Position numbers and translations under genes: made by a program
Assembly: GCA_020848735.1 (NCBI GenBank)
Contig: JADLHO010000030.1
Coordinates: 1 to 60,497 of the forward strand
DNA length: 60,497 bases
Direction of reading: 5' to 3'
DNA from: Planctomycetota bacterium
GTDB lineage: Bacteria > Planctomycetota > UBA1135 > UBA2386
Notes under the pieces: model-generated
The model's database searches: none
Seen by the model: the letters and a program-made list of their open reading frames with translations, nothing else
What the model was told of the DNA's origin: nothing
Shown here: in pieces, positions 24,472 through 33,717 of the stretch
Layout: every line of letters starts with the position of its first letter
Numbering within the stretch: position 1 is the first letter of the stretch

Positions 24472-25482
24472 TCAGGTCCCGCAGAGTTGCTTGATGAGCT
24501 CCTGCAGGCGCGCCGCGACCATCTCGGTCTTCTCGGTCTGCAGCTTGGCCTTGAACCAGTCGCAGGCCAGCGGGCCCTCGATCTCGACGATCGCGGTGAG
24601 GCAGGTGTTCTGGAACATCGGGTTGAACGTGTTGCCCGGTGGGTGGTCGAAGAGCTCGCGGATCTGCGAGGTGGCCTCCGCGCAGCGGAGCGTGCCGAGT
24701 TCGCGCACGCACTCCTGGTAGGTCAGCAGGTCGTGTTCATGACGGCCGAGGAGCTGGCGCAGGACGAGGGCGGTCTCGGGATGGCCGGTCGCCACGAAGA
24801 GCGGGATGAAGTTGTAGAACTGGCCGCCGCTGTTCACGCCGATCACCCGTTCGTACTCGGGGGCGAGTTCGGGAGGCGGCTGCCGCGTCACACCGCGCGC
24901 CGATTCGATGTCGACGATCTGGCGCAGCACCGTTCCCGCGAGCGTCTTGTCGGCGGCGACGAGTTCGCGCGCGGCCGAGAGCCGGAAGTTCGGCGAGGGT
25001 TGTCCGCGCGTCCCGCGCGCGAAGGCCGCAGCGAGCTCGAGGGCCTGGCGCCGGTCGGCGCGGAGCGCGGCGCGCATCAGCCAGCGGCGCGTCTCGTCGT
25101 CGAGCTGGGGCGCGGTCTCGAGGCGTGCGGCGAGGGTCGGGTAGGCGTCGCGGCCGAGCGCCTCGACGGCGAAGAGCGCTTCACCCAAGGCCTTCTCGAT
25201 GTTCACCGCCGCGGGGTGCGGCGTGGCCGCCGTGGCGAGCTGCGGCGCCCAGAACTCGATCTGCTCGATGATCGCGCCGATCCCGCGTCCCTGGCTCTTG
25301 CCCTCGAGCCGGATCAGCTCGGTGCTGCGGCGGAGCTGGGCCAGCTCCTCGGCGAGCACGCGCGCGCGGTCTTCGGTCGCGGCGACGCGGGCGGAGACGA
25401 ACCAGGTCGACGCGGCGATCGCGGCGAGCAGCACGAGGGTCAGAGGCCAGGGGCTGTGGGAGGTCTGCGAGGACTCGGTCAT
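24472..25482 (-). CDS. Membrane-anchored helical-repeat protein of unknown function
   Basis: 336 residues. Residues about 13-31 are a single hydrophobic anchor. A coiled-coil stretch, RARVLAEELAQLRRSTEL, follows. The rest is helical and HEAT-like, with repeats such as LFAVEALGRDAYPTLAARL and TALVLRQLLGRHEHD. A conserved-looking CLTAIVEIEGPLACDWF block is near the C-terminus. There is no enzymatic motif. It lies directly before tatD on the same strand. I do not recognise the family. Confidence 0.65.
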   Translation of the reverse strand: MTESSQTSHSPWPLTLVLLAAIAASTWFVSARVAATEDRARVLAEELAQLRRSTELIRLEGKSQGRGIGAIIEQIEFWAPQLATAATPHPAAVNIEKALGEALFAVEALGRDAYPTLAARLETAPQLDDETRRWLMRAALRADRRQALELAAAFARGTRGQPSPNFRLSAARELVAADKTLAGTVLRQIVDIESARGVTRQPPPELAPEYERVIGVNSGGQFYNFIPLFVATGHPETALVLRQLLGRHEHDLLTYQECVRELGTLRCAEATSQIRELFDHPPGNTFNPMFQNTCLTAIVEIEGPLACDWFKAKLQTEKTEMVAARLQELIKQLCGT

Positions 25483-25895
25483 GGACGGGCTGGCGTTCGG
25501 GATCGATCGCTCCGCTGTGCCGAATCGCACGCTCCGTTCCCGCCGGCCTGGGTGGCGGGGAGCGGCGGCGGATCGTGAGACTCGGGGAGGGAGCCGGTCT
25601 GACGCTCGCCGTGGCGCGAATCGGGGAAGGGATCGCGTGGGGGGCGGCATGCTAGTTGGAAACGCCGTGCCATCTCGCCGGAACCTGCCGCTCGACACGA
25701 GATTCCGCGCGACCGATTGCTATCCTCCCGCGCTCGTACCCAGCCCCGGGACGACCGGGGCCGGCGCTCCTCCCCTGCACGAGGCCGACCATGGCACGCG
25801 GATTCCCGAAGCTCGGGATCCGTCTGGACCCGTCCTCTCCAGCGGAACCGACCGGCCGACTCCCGACCCCGCACTGCACGATGCCGTCCTGCACG
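25483..25895. other. 413-base divergent intergenic region
   Basis: This stretch separates the minus-strand anchored-protein gene from the first Gly-rich lipoprotein. No convincing gene is seen. It must hold both promoters. A TATCCT hexamer near 25721 is a possible -10 element on the plus strand, without a clear -35. ATGs at 25791 and 25881 are alternative, weaker starts of the lipoprotein. Confidence 0.4.
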
Positions 25896-28592
25896 ATGCT
25901 CCGAAGGCTGCCGTCCCTGTTCTCCGCCCGCGCGGTCCTTCTCGACTCCGCAGCGCCCGTCTGCTCGGTGCTCCTGCTCTCGGTGCTCCTGCTCACGGCC
26001 TGCTCCGGCGGCAAGACCGGCGCGAGCGGCAACGGCGGCTCGATCACCTGCGGTTCCGAGGGCTCCTTCTGCCTCGTGACCTGCAACCTCGGCTGCACCC
26101 TGACCGGCGGCTGCGGGATCACCGACATCGCGCAGAACCAGCCGCTCGTCTTCACCTTCAGCCGTGACGTCGATCCGCGCACGGTCGACTTCACGACCTT
26201 CTCGCTGAAGACCGTGAACGGCGAAGAGCCGGTGGGGCAGTTCGTCGTCGAGAACCAGACGATCTCCTTCATCCCCGACGTGCGGGTCGTGCAGGGGCAG
26301 ACCTTCTACGGCTTCGCGCCGAACCTCGACTACATCCTGACCCTCTCCGGTGGGCCGGGAGCCCCCTCGGCGATCAACTCGACCTCGGGGCAGCGCCTGC
26401 TGCACGACTACACCTGCACGCTCCGCGTCACGCGCGGCGTGGTCGACCTCGACCAGCGCGCTCCGGAAGCGACGCTGACGACGCCGGCCTCGACCTTCAA
26501 CGTGCCGCGCGACACGCCGATCGTCCTCGAGTTCTCCGAGCTCATCGACTTCACGCCCTTCTTCAACCCGACGCTCGGCGACGAGCCGATCAAGTACCAG
26601 GTGCGCCGCTCCCGGCTCTCGTCCAGCAACGTCCTGGTCTGCGACACCGCCTCGCGCGTCTTCGCGCTCCAGGGCGCGCCGCGGCTCGTGAACGACATCG
26701 TGCGCGGCCGCACGATCGCGACCTTCACGCCGCAGGAGACGCTCCCGACCGGGTCCTGCGTCGAGGTCGAGGTCACCGGTCGCGTCACCGACCTCTCGGG
26801 CCGCGCGGCCAGCTCGCAGGTCTTCCGCTTCACGCTCGTCGAGGGCTCGGCGACCGAGGTCTCGCGCAGCTTCGACTTCCAGAGCGACGACCTGCTCGAC
26901 CGCGAGCGCTCGGGTGGGGCCTGGGCCGGTGGCGCCGGCACCTTCCCGCAACTCGGCGGCGACGGCCGACACGGCGACTTCAAGGTCACCGATGGCCAGC
27001 GCGTCACCGACCAGTACTGGATCTTCAACACCGACTCGCAGGTGATCACGCGCAAGCCCAGCGCGCTGGTCGCGCAGGACACGACCGTCAACGACGGCCG
27101 CTTCTACTTCACGAACTTCATCGTGCCCGCCGGCATCACGGTCGAGTGGGTCGGCAGCAAGCCCCTGCAGATCCACGTCCGCGGTGAGTGTCGTATCGAG
27201 GGCAGCATGATCGGCGCCGGCAAGACGGCGAACGCGGCGTACAGCATCAAGGCGCCGACCGGTCACACCACCGGCGGCTGGCCCGGACAGGCCGGCGGCG
27301 TCGGTGGCCCGGGTGGTGGGGACGGCGGCAATGGCGCCTTCGGCTGCGACGGCAGCGGCAACCCCAATCAGCCCGCCTTCAACAACTTCAACGGCTTCGA
27401 CGGCGAGACGCTGCAGGTGCCGGGCACGCATCAGCTCGCCGGGCTCGTGGCGAACACGAAGGGCCGCGGTGGTCTGCTCTGGCCCTCGCACGGTGCGAAC
27501 GCGTCGATCGTGTTCAACGATCCCGGCTCGTTCAACTTCAACCTCGACGTCGCGGGCGGCGCGAGCGGCGGAGCCTTCGTGACGAACGGCGGCAACGGCA
27601 CCGTGACCGCGGCCGGTTCGATCAACTCCGGTCCCAACACGAACGCGCTGCGCATGGGGCCGGGCACGACCGGCGGAACCCTCGTGGCCTTCGGCCCGCG
27701 GCCCGGCGGCGTCGGTTCGGCCGACCACTACCTCGTCGGCGGTTCCGGCGGCGGCGGCGGTGCGAGCCACTCGCTCTTCGCCCAGACCTCCGAGACCTTC
27801 CGCTTCCGTTCCGGCGCGGGCGGTGCGGGCGGCGGCGGCGCGATGCTGCTGCGGGTCGGTGGTCGCATGGAGATGCTCGCGAGCGCGGCGTTCGATTTCC
27901 GCGGCGGCTCCGGCGCCTTGATCAGCATGGCGGCGGCCAACACGACCGGCGCTCCGGGGGTGGCCGGCGCGGGCTCGGGCGGCGGCCTGCTGCTGCAGTT
28001 CGCGAGCACCTTCGACCTCAACGGTCGCATCGACATCCGCGGCGGCACCGGCGGTGCCTACCAGAGCGCGGTGTTCCGCGCGACGGCCAACGGCGGCGAC
28101 GGCGGCGCGGGTTTCCTGCGCGTCGAGACCCCGGGCTCGGCCCCGGCCCTCTCCCTGCTCGGCATCGTCACGCCTCCGGCGGTGAACGACAGCGCGGGCG
28201 TTCTCGAGGACGACGACGACCTCGTCGGCTTCCAGAGCAAGTTCGTCACGACCGGTGCGGTCTTCCCGCCGAGCTTCGTCCGCTACGTGATCCGTGCCGA
28301 GGTCGATGGCGTCCCGCGCGTCTTCAGCGATGACCCCGCGGTGGGGACTCCTGCGCGTCTCGGCCTCGCGCCGCTCGTGATCAAGGTGCAGGGCGCCGAC
28401 GTGAACCTCGCCGGTGAGCTGCTGCCGAGCGCGACCCCCGGCCCGTGGCAGAACCAGGTCGGCTCCTTCGACGCCGGCGAGGGCAGCCTCAACGCCGACT
28501 CGACCGTCGGCTACCGCTGGATCCTCCTCCTCGATCGCACGGTGTCGACCAACGTCGTCGTCCGTGAACTGCGCATCGACTACCGTATCTGA
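25896..28592 (+). CDS. Large lipoprotein with Cys motif, SbsA-type Ig domains and Gly-rich domain (copy 1)
   Basis: 898 residues from the ATG at 25896. The signal segment ends in the lipobox LLTAC, so the mature protein is lipid-anchored. A five-cysteine motif with spacing C-x6-C-x3-C-x3-C-x5-C follows. Two SbsA/Big_5-like Ig domains are next, with PLVFTFSRDVDPRTVDFTTF and TPIVLEFSELID. Residues about 465-745 are strongly Gly-rich (GGVGGPGGGDGGNGAFG, GGSGGGGGASHS) and alternate with short hydrophobic strands, suggesting a beta-roll or helix. The end is another beta domain. It is a close paralogue of the next gene. A surface or outer-membrane role is likely; a specific function is unknown. Confidence 0.75.
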   Translation: MLRRLPSLFSARAVLLDSAAPVCSVLLLSVLLLTACSGGKTGASGNGGSITCGSEGSFCLVTCNLGCTLTGGCGITDIAQNQPLVFTFSRDVDPRTVDFTTFSLKTVNGEEPVGQFVVENQTISFIPDVRVVQGQTFYGFAPNLDYILTLSGGPGAPSAINSTSGQRLLHDYTCTLRVTRGVVDLDQRAPEATLTTPASTFNVPRDTPIVLEFSELIDFTPFFNPTLGDEPIKYQVRRSRLSSSNVLVCDTASRVFALQGAPRLVNDIVRGRTIATFTPQETLPTGSCVEVEVTGRVTDLSGRAASSQVFRFTLVEGSATEVSRSFDFQSDDLLDRERSGGAWAGGAGTFPQLGGDGRHGDFKVTDGQRVTDQYWIFNTDSQVITRKPSALVAQDTTVNDGRFYFTNFIVPAGITVEWVGSKPLQIHVRGECRIEGSMIGAGKTANAAYSIKAPTGHTTGGWPGQAGGVGGPGGGDGGNGAFGCDGSGNPNQPAFNNFNGFDGETLQVPGTHQLAGLVANTKGRGGLLWPSHGANASIVFNDPGSFNFNLDVAGGASGGAFVTNGGNGTVTAAGSINSGPNTNALRMGPGTTGGTLVAFGPRPGGVGSADHYLVGGSGGGGGASHSLFAQTSETFRFRSGAGGAGGGGAMLLRVGGRMEMLASAAFDFRGGSGALISMAAANTTGAPGVAGAGSGGGLLLQFASTFDLNGRIDIRGGTGGAYQSAVFRATANGGDGGAGFLRVETPGSAPALSLLGIVTPPAVNDSAGVLEDDDDLVGFQSKFVTTGAVFPPSFVRYVIRAEVDGVPRVFSDDPAVGTPARLGLAPLVIKVQGADVNLAGELLPSATPGPWQNQVGSFDAGEGSLNADSTVGYRWILLLDRTVSTNVVVRELRIDYRI

Positions 28593-28606
28593 AGCTCGCC
28601 CGTGCC

Positions 28607-28630
28607 CCCGGCGGTCCCTTGCTCGCCGGG
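28607..28630 (+). other. Hairpin between the two paralogous lipoprotein genes
   Basis: CCCGGCG (28607-28613) pairs perfectly with CGCCGGG (28624-28630) around a 10-base loop. It lies 14 bases after the first stop and 39 bases before the second start. Without a T-run it may act as partial terminator or RNA processing site that sets different levels of the two proteins. Confidence 0.4.
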
Positions 28631-28668
28631 TGGCTGCGACGATGTCGCGTCGACCAACCGACAGAACC

Positions 28669-31317
28669 ATGAACCTGCGTTCGCTCGCCCTCGCTGCTCT
28701 GGTCCTGCCCATCGCCTGGCTCCCGTCGTGCACGGGAGGCTCCGCGGGAGCAGCGCGCCGTTCCCAGCCCGACTGCGGTTCGGCATCGAAGTTCTGCCTC
28801 GTGTCCTGCAACCTGGGCTGCCAGGTGAGCGGGAACTGCGCGATCACCTCGATCGCCCAGAACCAGCCCATCGAGCTCGTGTTCAGCGACCTGATCGACC
28901 CCGCGACGGTGACCTCCGGCGCGGTGTCCCTGAAGACCGCGAACGGTGAGTCCCCGGCCGGGCGCTTCATCGTCGACGGCTCGCGACTCACCTTCGTGCC
29001 CGAGGTGCGCATCGCGGGCGGTGTCACGACCTTCGGCTTCCGCGCCGGGATCACCTACATCCTCTCGCTCTCGGCGTCGGCGACCGGCGGGGTGCTCAGC
29101 TCGAGCTCGGGCGACCCGCTGGCGCGCTCGGTGGTCTGTTCGCTGCAGGTCACGCAGGGGCTCGTCGATCTCGACGGCAAGGCGCCTTCGGCCGAGCTCG
29201 TGCTCCCGGCGACGAGCACCGAGGTGTCCCGCGGCAGTCCGATCGTCCTGCGCTTCAGCGAGCTGATCGACGTCTCGTCGTTCAACGGCTCGAGCACGAT
29301 CTCGAGCCCGATCATCTACCAGATCCGCCGGACGATCCCCGATCCGAACGATCCGTCGAAGCGGCTCTGCGAGCCCGGCTTCCAGCCGATCCTCATCCAG
29401 GGCGTGCCGATCGCGAGCGTGGAAGCCGGCTCACCCCCTCGCACCGTGGTCACCTTGCAGCCCGCGGCCGAGCTGCCGAACCGCGTCTGCGTCGAGGTCA
29501 TCCTGACGAGCCAGGTCCGCGATCTCGCCGGCAAGTCGGCGGCGCGCAGGACCTTCCTCTTCTTCACGGAGACGGGCGTCGTCTCGACGCAGTCGATCAC
29601 GGAGGCCTTCGCGAACGAGGCTCGTCTGGATCGTGACAACTCCGCCGGCTCCTGGACCGGTGGAGTCGCGCGCCCTGCGCGCTTCGGCGGACGCGGCATC
29701 CACGGCGCGTTCAACCACCAGCTCGGCACGCTGCAGCCGGGCACGACGAACACCTGGGTCATCGACACGGGGAACTTCACGATCCCGCGCGACCAGACGC
29801 TCTTCGGCGAGCAGACCCTGACGATCAGCGACGGCCGCTTCGAGTTCACGAAGTTCGTCGTCCCCGCCGGCGTGCGCGTGATCTTCCGCGGCGCGAACCC
29901 GGCGATCATCCAGGTGCTGGGGCTGATCCAGATCGACGGTGAGGTCAGCGTCGACGGCCAGACGCCGGCGAACAACTACCTCGCCGGCACGACGCAGCCG
30001 AACGTCGCGGTGGCCGGCCAGGCCGGCGGTGCCGGTGGTGCGGGTGGTGGCGCCGGCGGCAACGGCGGCCAGGGCTGCAACGGCTCGCTGCCGGTGCTGC
30101 CGTCGACCTTCGGTCAACGGGGCTCCGACGCCCGTCCGCCGGCGAGCTCGGGCTACCAGGCGGTGGTCGCGGGATCGGGCGGCGGCGGCGGCTCGCTCTA
30201 TCCCACGACGGGGCTCGACTCGAGCGTCGTCTACTCCTTCTTCGTTCAGATCTGCGGCATGCTCGCCGGCGGCGGCGGCGGCGGCTCGTTCCTCTCGCAG
30301 GGCACGGCCGGCACGGTGTTGAACTCGTTCGTCAACACGCAGCCGCTCGACATCGGCCCCAACAGCACGCCCGGCAACCTCGTGCCCTTCGTGGCCTTGC
30401 CGGTCGGGGTGAGCTCGCTCGACCACTTCCTCGTCGGCGGTGCCGGCGGTGGTGGCGGTGGGTCGCAGCCGCTGAACATGCTCACGAGCGAGATCACGAC
30501 CGGGCAGCGCACCTGGAACGCCGGTGCCGGCGGTGCCGGCGGCGGCGGTGCGGTCGCCTTTCGCGTGGGGCACACCATCCAGGTGGCGCTCGGCGCGGTG
30601 CTCGCCGCGCGCGGTGGTGGTGGGGCGACGCACGCGAACACCGCGAACCCGGGCTTCGGCTGCGCGTCGCCGGGCGGCGGCGGTTCGGGTGGCTCGATCA
30701 TCGTTCAGATCGACGACCTGAGCCTCCTCTCGCAGAGCGGCACCATCGACATCAGCGGCGGCGCTTCGTCGCTGCAGACCACCACGCGCGTCGCGAACAA
30801 CGCGCGCTCAACCGGTGGCGCCGGTGGCCATGGCGCGGTGCGCTTCGAGTCCTCCGGCCCGATCACGACGGCCGCACTCGGCACGCTGCTCGGCCCCGCG
30901 GCCCCCTTGCCGGGCTTCGTCGGGACCCTCGACGCGGCCGAGGGTGATGCTTCGACCGCCTTCACGAGCCTCTGGCGCCCCTCGCGCCAGCTCTTCGCCC
31001 CGCTCTGGCGACACTACCGCATCGTCGCCCGCGTGCAGGGCGTGCAGGTCGTGTACTCCGACAACCCCGCGGAGTTCAACCCGGCCGACAGCGACGCGCT
31101 GCCGTTCCGCGTGCGCTTCCAGGGCGGCACGGTCAACGCGACGAGCAGCCAGCTCGAAGGCAGCCCCGGTCCGTGGCGCAGCTACGTCAACGGGGAGAGC
31201 GGTCGCGCGAGCATCAACAGCGACAACGCCACCGGCCTCCGCTTCATGATCACCTTCAATCGCCTCGTCGAGACCGACGTGGTGATCGAGGACATCGAGA
31301 TCGTCTTCGAGGCCTGA
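28669..31317 (+). CDS. Large lipoprotein with Cys motif, SbsA-type Ig domains and Gly-rich domain (copy 2)
   Basis: 882 residues. The lipobox LPSC follows the signal helix. The same cysteine motif recurs (C-x6-C-x3-C-x3-C-x5-C), then AITSIAQNQPIELVFSDLID as the first Ig-like strand set, and SPIVLRFSELID-like wording in the second. The Gly-rich part shows GGAGGAGGGAGGNGGQG and GGSGGSIIVQIDDL. The C-terminal domain ends DVVIEDIEIVFEA, parallel to copy 1. Only 76 bases separate the copies, so they arose by tandem duplication and have since diverged widely in the loops. The ATG at 28669 is preferred; 28642 is possible. A weak GGCC hairpin followed by TTTT (about 31326-31344) may end the transcript. 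Confidence 0.75.
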   Translation: MNLRSLALAALVLPIAWLPSCTGGSAGAARRSQPDCGSASKFCLVSCNLGCQVSGNCAITSIAQNQPIELVFSDLIDPATVTSGAVSLKTANGESPAGRFIVDGSRLTFVPEVRIAGGVTTFGFRAGITYILSLSASATGGVLSSSSGDPLARSVVCSLQVTQGLVDLDGKAPSAELVLPATSTEVSRGSPIVLRFSELIDVSSFNGSSTISSPIIYQIRRTIPDPNDPSKRLCEPGFQPILIQGVPIASVEAGSPPRTVVTLQPAAELPNRVCVEVILTSQVRDLAGKSAARRTFLFFTETGVVSTQSITEAFANEARLDRDNSAGSWTGGVARPARFGGRGIHGAFNHQLGTLQPGTTNTWVIDTGNFTIPRDQTLFGEQTLTISDGRFEFTKFVVPAGVRVIFRGANPAIIQVLGLIQIDGEVSVDGQTPANNYLAGTTQPNVAVAGQAGGAGGAGGGAGGNGGQGCNGSLPVLPSTFGQRGSDARPPASSGYQAVVAGSGGGGGSLYPTTGLDSSVVYSFFVQICGMLAGGGGGGSFLSQGTAGTVLNSFVNTQPLDIGPNSTPGNLVPFVALPVGVSSLDHFLVGGAGGGGGGSQPLNMLTSEITTGQRTWNAGAGGAGGGGAVAFRVGHTIQVALGAVLAARGGGGATHANTANPGFGCASPGGGGSGGSIIVQIDDLSLLSQSGTIDISGGASSLQTTTRVANNARSTGGAGGHGAVRFESSGPITTAALGTLLGPAAPLPGFVGTLDAAEGDASTAFTSLWRPSRQLFAPLWRHYRIVARVQGVQVVYSDNPAEFNPADSDALPFRVRFQGGTVNATSSQLEGSPGPWRSYVNGESGRASINSDNATGLRFMITFNRLVETDVVIEDIEIVFEA

Positions 31318-31425
31318 TCGATCCGGGCCCCTGGGCCGCCGTTTTCCCGAACTCGCCGAGTCCGGGGACGTGGACCGGCCGCGCGCGCGTCCTGCGCTGG
31401 TCCGCGGTGAAGGCGGCCCGGGCCG

Positions 31426-31454
31426 TTGAGCGCCCGGCATCCGCGCACTAAGGT
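31426..31454 (+). promoter_or_regulatory. Sigma-70-like promoter of the DHH phosphoesterase gene
   Basis: TTGAGC (31426-31431) and TAAGGT (31449-31454) are separated by exactly 17 bases, and the -10 element lies 24 bases before the ATG at 31479. Both hexamers are imperfect but stand out in this GC-rich background. Confidence 0.45.
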
Positions 31455-31478
31455 CCCGCGCTTCCGCTCGGGCGCTGC

Positions 31479-32525
31479 ATGGCGCGGCCGGGCGAGTCCT
31501 CGGTGACCCCGTTGCAGCCAGCCCAGCGCGACTTCTTCGAACTGCTCGAGCGGTCCCAGCGATTCGTGCTGACGGGCCACGAGCATCCGGATGGCGACTG
31601 CCTCGGATCCCAGATCGGGCTCTTCCATCTCCTCCGCGCGCTCGGGAAGTCGGTGCGCATCGTGTTGCCCGATGCCCCGCTGCGGAACCTCGAGTTCCTC
31701 GGGCAACGGACGCCGTTCCAGATCTTCGATCCGGGCCAGGGCCTGCCGCCCTGCGAGGTCCTCGTGCTCGTCGACTGCTCCGGGCTCGATCGGCTCGGCG
31801 CGATGCGGAGCGCGGTGCTCGCCGCGAAGCCGCGCATCGCGGTCGTCGACCACCACGTCGACAGCGAGCACGGCGACGGCGAGTCCTGCTTCGTCGACGT
31901 CGACGCCGCGGCCAGCGGCGAGATGGTGCATCGTCTCTATCGGCACTTCGCCCAGCCCATCGACGCGGTGGCCGCGGAGGCGCTCTTCGTGGCGCTCGTC
32001 GCCGACACGGGTTGGTTCAAGTACTCGAACTCCGATGCGCGGGTCTTCGCGATCGCCGCCGATCTCGTGGCGCGCGGGGTCGACGTCGCCGGGCTCTACG
32101 ACCGGCTCTACCGCCGCAACGATCCGGACTCCGTCGCGGTGCTCGCGGAGGGGATCTCGCGCAGTCGACTCGCCGCCGGGGGCCGCGTGGGGCTCATCCG
32201 GCTCGAACGCGCGCTCGTCGAGCGGGCGGGTCGGATCGGACTCGACCTGGACGCCGTGATGGAACCGCTGCGCTCCGTCGCCGATCTCGAGGTGGTCGCG
32301 ATGTTCAAGGAGATCGCCGCGGATCGCGTGAAGGTGTCCTGGCGCGCGTCGGGTGACGTCGACGTCCAGGCGATCGCGCGCGGCTTCGGCGGTGGTGGCC
32401 ATCGCAAGGCGGCAGGTGCGACGGTGTCGGGTGCGATCGACGAGGTCGCGGCGCGCGTCGAGGCGGCGGTCCTGCGTGCGCTCCCGGCACCACTGCCCAG
32501 CCGTGGAGGCGTCGCGCGCCCGTGA
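31479..32525 (+). CDS. nrnA: DHH/DHHA1 phosphoesterase, NrnA-like
   Basis: 348 residues. The metal-binding motifs are TGHEHPDGDCLGSQ (about 32-45), LVDCSGLDRLG (about 98), the DHH triad at 124-126 (VVDHHVD) and VALVADTGWFKYSN. The DHHA1 domain ends in GFGGGGHRKAAG. The architecture is that of NrnA, which degrades nano-RNA oligonucleotides and dephosphorylates 3'-phosphoadenosine 5'-phosphate. The stop overlaps the GTG of the next gene. The PAP activity would tie in with sulfur metabolism but is not provable from sequence. Confidence 0.88.
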   Translation: MARPGESSVTPLQPAQRDFFELLERSQRFVLTGHEHPDGDCLGSQIGLFHLLRALGKSVRIVLPDAPLRNLEFLGQRTPFQIFDPGQGLPPCEVLVLVDCSGLDRLGAMRSAVLAAKPRIAVVDHHVDSEHGDGESCFVDVDAAASGEMVHRLYRHFAQPIDAVAAEALFVALVADTGWFKYSNSDARVFAIAADLVARGVDVAGLYDRLYRRNDPDSVAVLAEGISRSRLAAGGRVGLIRLERALVERAGRIGLDLDAVMEPLRSVADLEVVAMFKEIAADRVKVSWRASGDVDVQAIARGFGGGGHRKAAGATVSGAIDEVAARVEAAVLRALPAPLPSRGGVARP

Positions 32526-33274
32526 CCGCGTTCGCGCTCGTCTCCGACATCCACGCGAACCTCGAGGCCCTGACGGCCGTGTTCGAGCGGATCGATCGTC
32601 TGGGTGTGTCCGAGGTCTACTGCCTCGGCGATGTGATCGGCTACGGCGCCGACCCCGAGCCCTGCGCCGAGCTCGTCATGCAGCGCTGTCGCTGGACGAT
32701 CATGGGCAACCACGATCACGGCCTCACGCACGAGCTGCGCGACTTCAACCCGCTCGCGAGCGAGGCCCTGCAGTTCACGCGCAAGCGTCTGCGCCCCGGG
32801 CTCTTCGCGCGCCGCCGTCGCCTGGTGCACGCCTATCTCGCGGGGCTGCCCGCGCGCATGGAGGCGCACGGCTTCGTCTTCGTCCACGGCTCGCCGCGCG
32901 ATCCGATCATGGAGTACGTGCTGAAGAGCGACGGCTTCCTCGAACCCGAGAAGCTCGCCGCCAACTTCGCGCTCCTCGACCGCCCGTGCTTCGTCGGGCA
33001 CACGCATTGGCCCGGCTGGCACGACGCGCGCTTCCGCTTCACGCAGGCGACCGAGGAGCTGCGGGAGATCGTGCTCGGCGACGAGCCGATGATCGTCAAC
33101 GTGGGGAGCGTCGGTCAGCCGCGCGACGGCGACCCACGCGCCTGCTTCGTGGTCGTCGACGGCCGCCGCGTGGAGTACCACCGCATCGCCTACGACTTCC
33201 GGCGCACGCAGGCGAAGATCCTCGCCGCCGGTCTGCACCCGGCCCTCGCGGAGCGCCTGGCGCGGGGCAAGTGA
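32522..33274 (+). CDS. Calcineurin-like metallophosphoesterase
   Basis: 250 residues from a GTG that overlaps the nrnA stop (GTGA). The metallophosphoesterase blocks are SDIHANLEAL, YCLGDVIGYGADP, MGNHDHGL, FVHGSP and VGHTHWPG, all in the right order. The closest group is the YfcE/DR1281-like family of small phosphodiesterases. The substrate is unknown. Tight coupling to nrnA suggests a shared nucleotide-turnover function. Confidence 0.88.
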   Translation: MTAFALVSDIHANLEALTAVFERIDRLGVSEVYCLGDVIGYGADPEPCAELVMQRCRWTIMGNHDHGLTHELRDFNPLASEALQFTRKRLRPGLFARRRRLVHAYLAGLPARMEAHGFVFVHGSPRDPIMEYVLKSDGFLEPEKLAANFALLDRPCFVGHTHWPGWHDARFRFTQATEELREIVLGDEPMIVNVGSVGQPRDGDPRACFVVVDGRRVEYHRIAYDFRRTQAKILAAGLHPALAERLARGK

Positions 33275-33281
33275 GGAGGGG

Positions 33282-33638
33282 ATGAGCCCGGTCGCGCAGC
33301 CGGATTTCGTCGTGGCGCTGATGACGGCGCCGCGCGCGGTCGCCGAAGCGCTCGCGCGCCAGCTCGTCGCCGAGCGGCTCGTCGCCTGTGTCAACCTGGT
33401 GCCGGGCGTCGTCTCGATCTTCGCCTGGGAGGGTCGCGTCGACCGCGCGGAGGAAGTCCTGCTCGTCGCGAAGACCTCCCGCGCGCGTCTCGAAGGCCTG
33501 CGCGAGGCCCTGCGCGCGCGGCACCCGTACGCGGTGCCCGAGCTGCTCGTCCTGCCGATCGTCGCCGGGCTGCCCGCGTACCTCGCGTGGCTGGGCGACG
33601 CGGTCGCGGACGGCCCGCGGCTTCCCGACGGCGGCTAG
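33282..33638 (+). CDS. cutA: CutA1-family divalent ion tolerance protein
   Basis: 118 residues. The family core is present: AEALARQLVAERLVACVNLVPGVVSIFAWEG in two parts, the EVLLVAKTS strand and HPYAVPELLVLPI. CutA1 forms very stable trimers and is linked to copper and other divalent metal tolerance; its biochemical role is still debated. AGGAGG lies only two bases before the ATG, an unusually short spacing, so a start a little downstream is possible. It follows the phosphoesterase by eight bases. Confidence 0.9.
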   Translation: MSPVAQPDFVVALMTAPRAVAEALARQLVAERLVACVNLVPGVVSIFAWEGRVDRAEEVLLVAKTSRARLEGLREALRARHPYAVPELLVLPIVAGLPAYLAWLGDAVADGPRLPDGG

Positions 33639-33717
33639 CCGGGAAGCGGGATGGCGCCTCAAGCCGGCGCCGGATCCGGCCGATGGCAAGGACCGCTCGA
33701 ACCCAGGTCCGCCCGCC

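Noticed and set aside
25479..29054. A 1191-codon minus-strand frame opposite the first Gly-rich lipoprotein
   Set aside because: It has low-complexity Arg/Glu/Ala composition and crosses gene borders. The plus strand shows signal peptide, Cys motif and Ig domains.
26000..31300. Gly-rich lipoproteins as PE-PGRS or autotransporter proteins
   Set aside because: They have a lipobox and SbsA-type Ig domains. No autotransporter barrel or PE domain is present.
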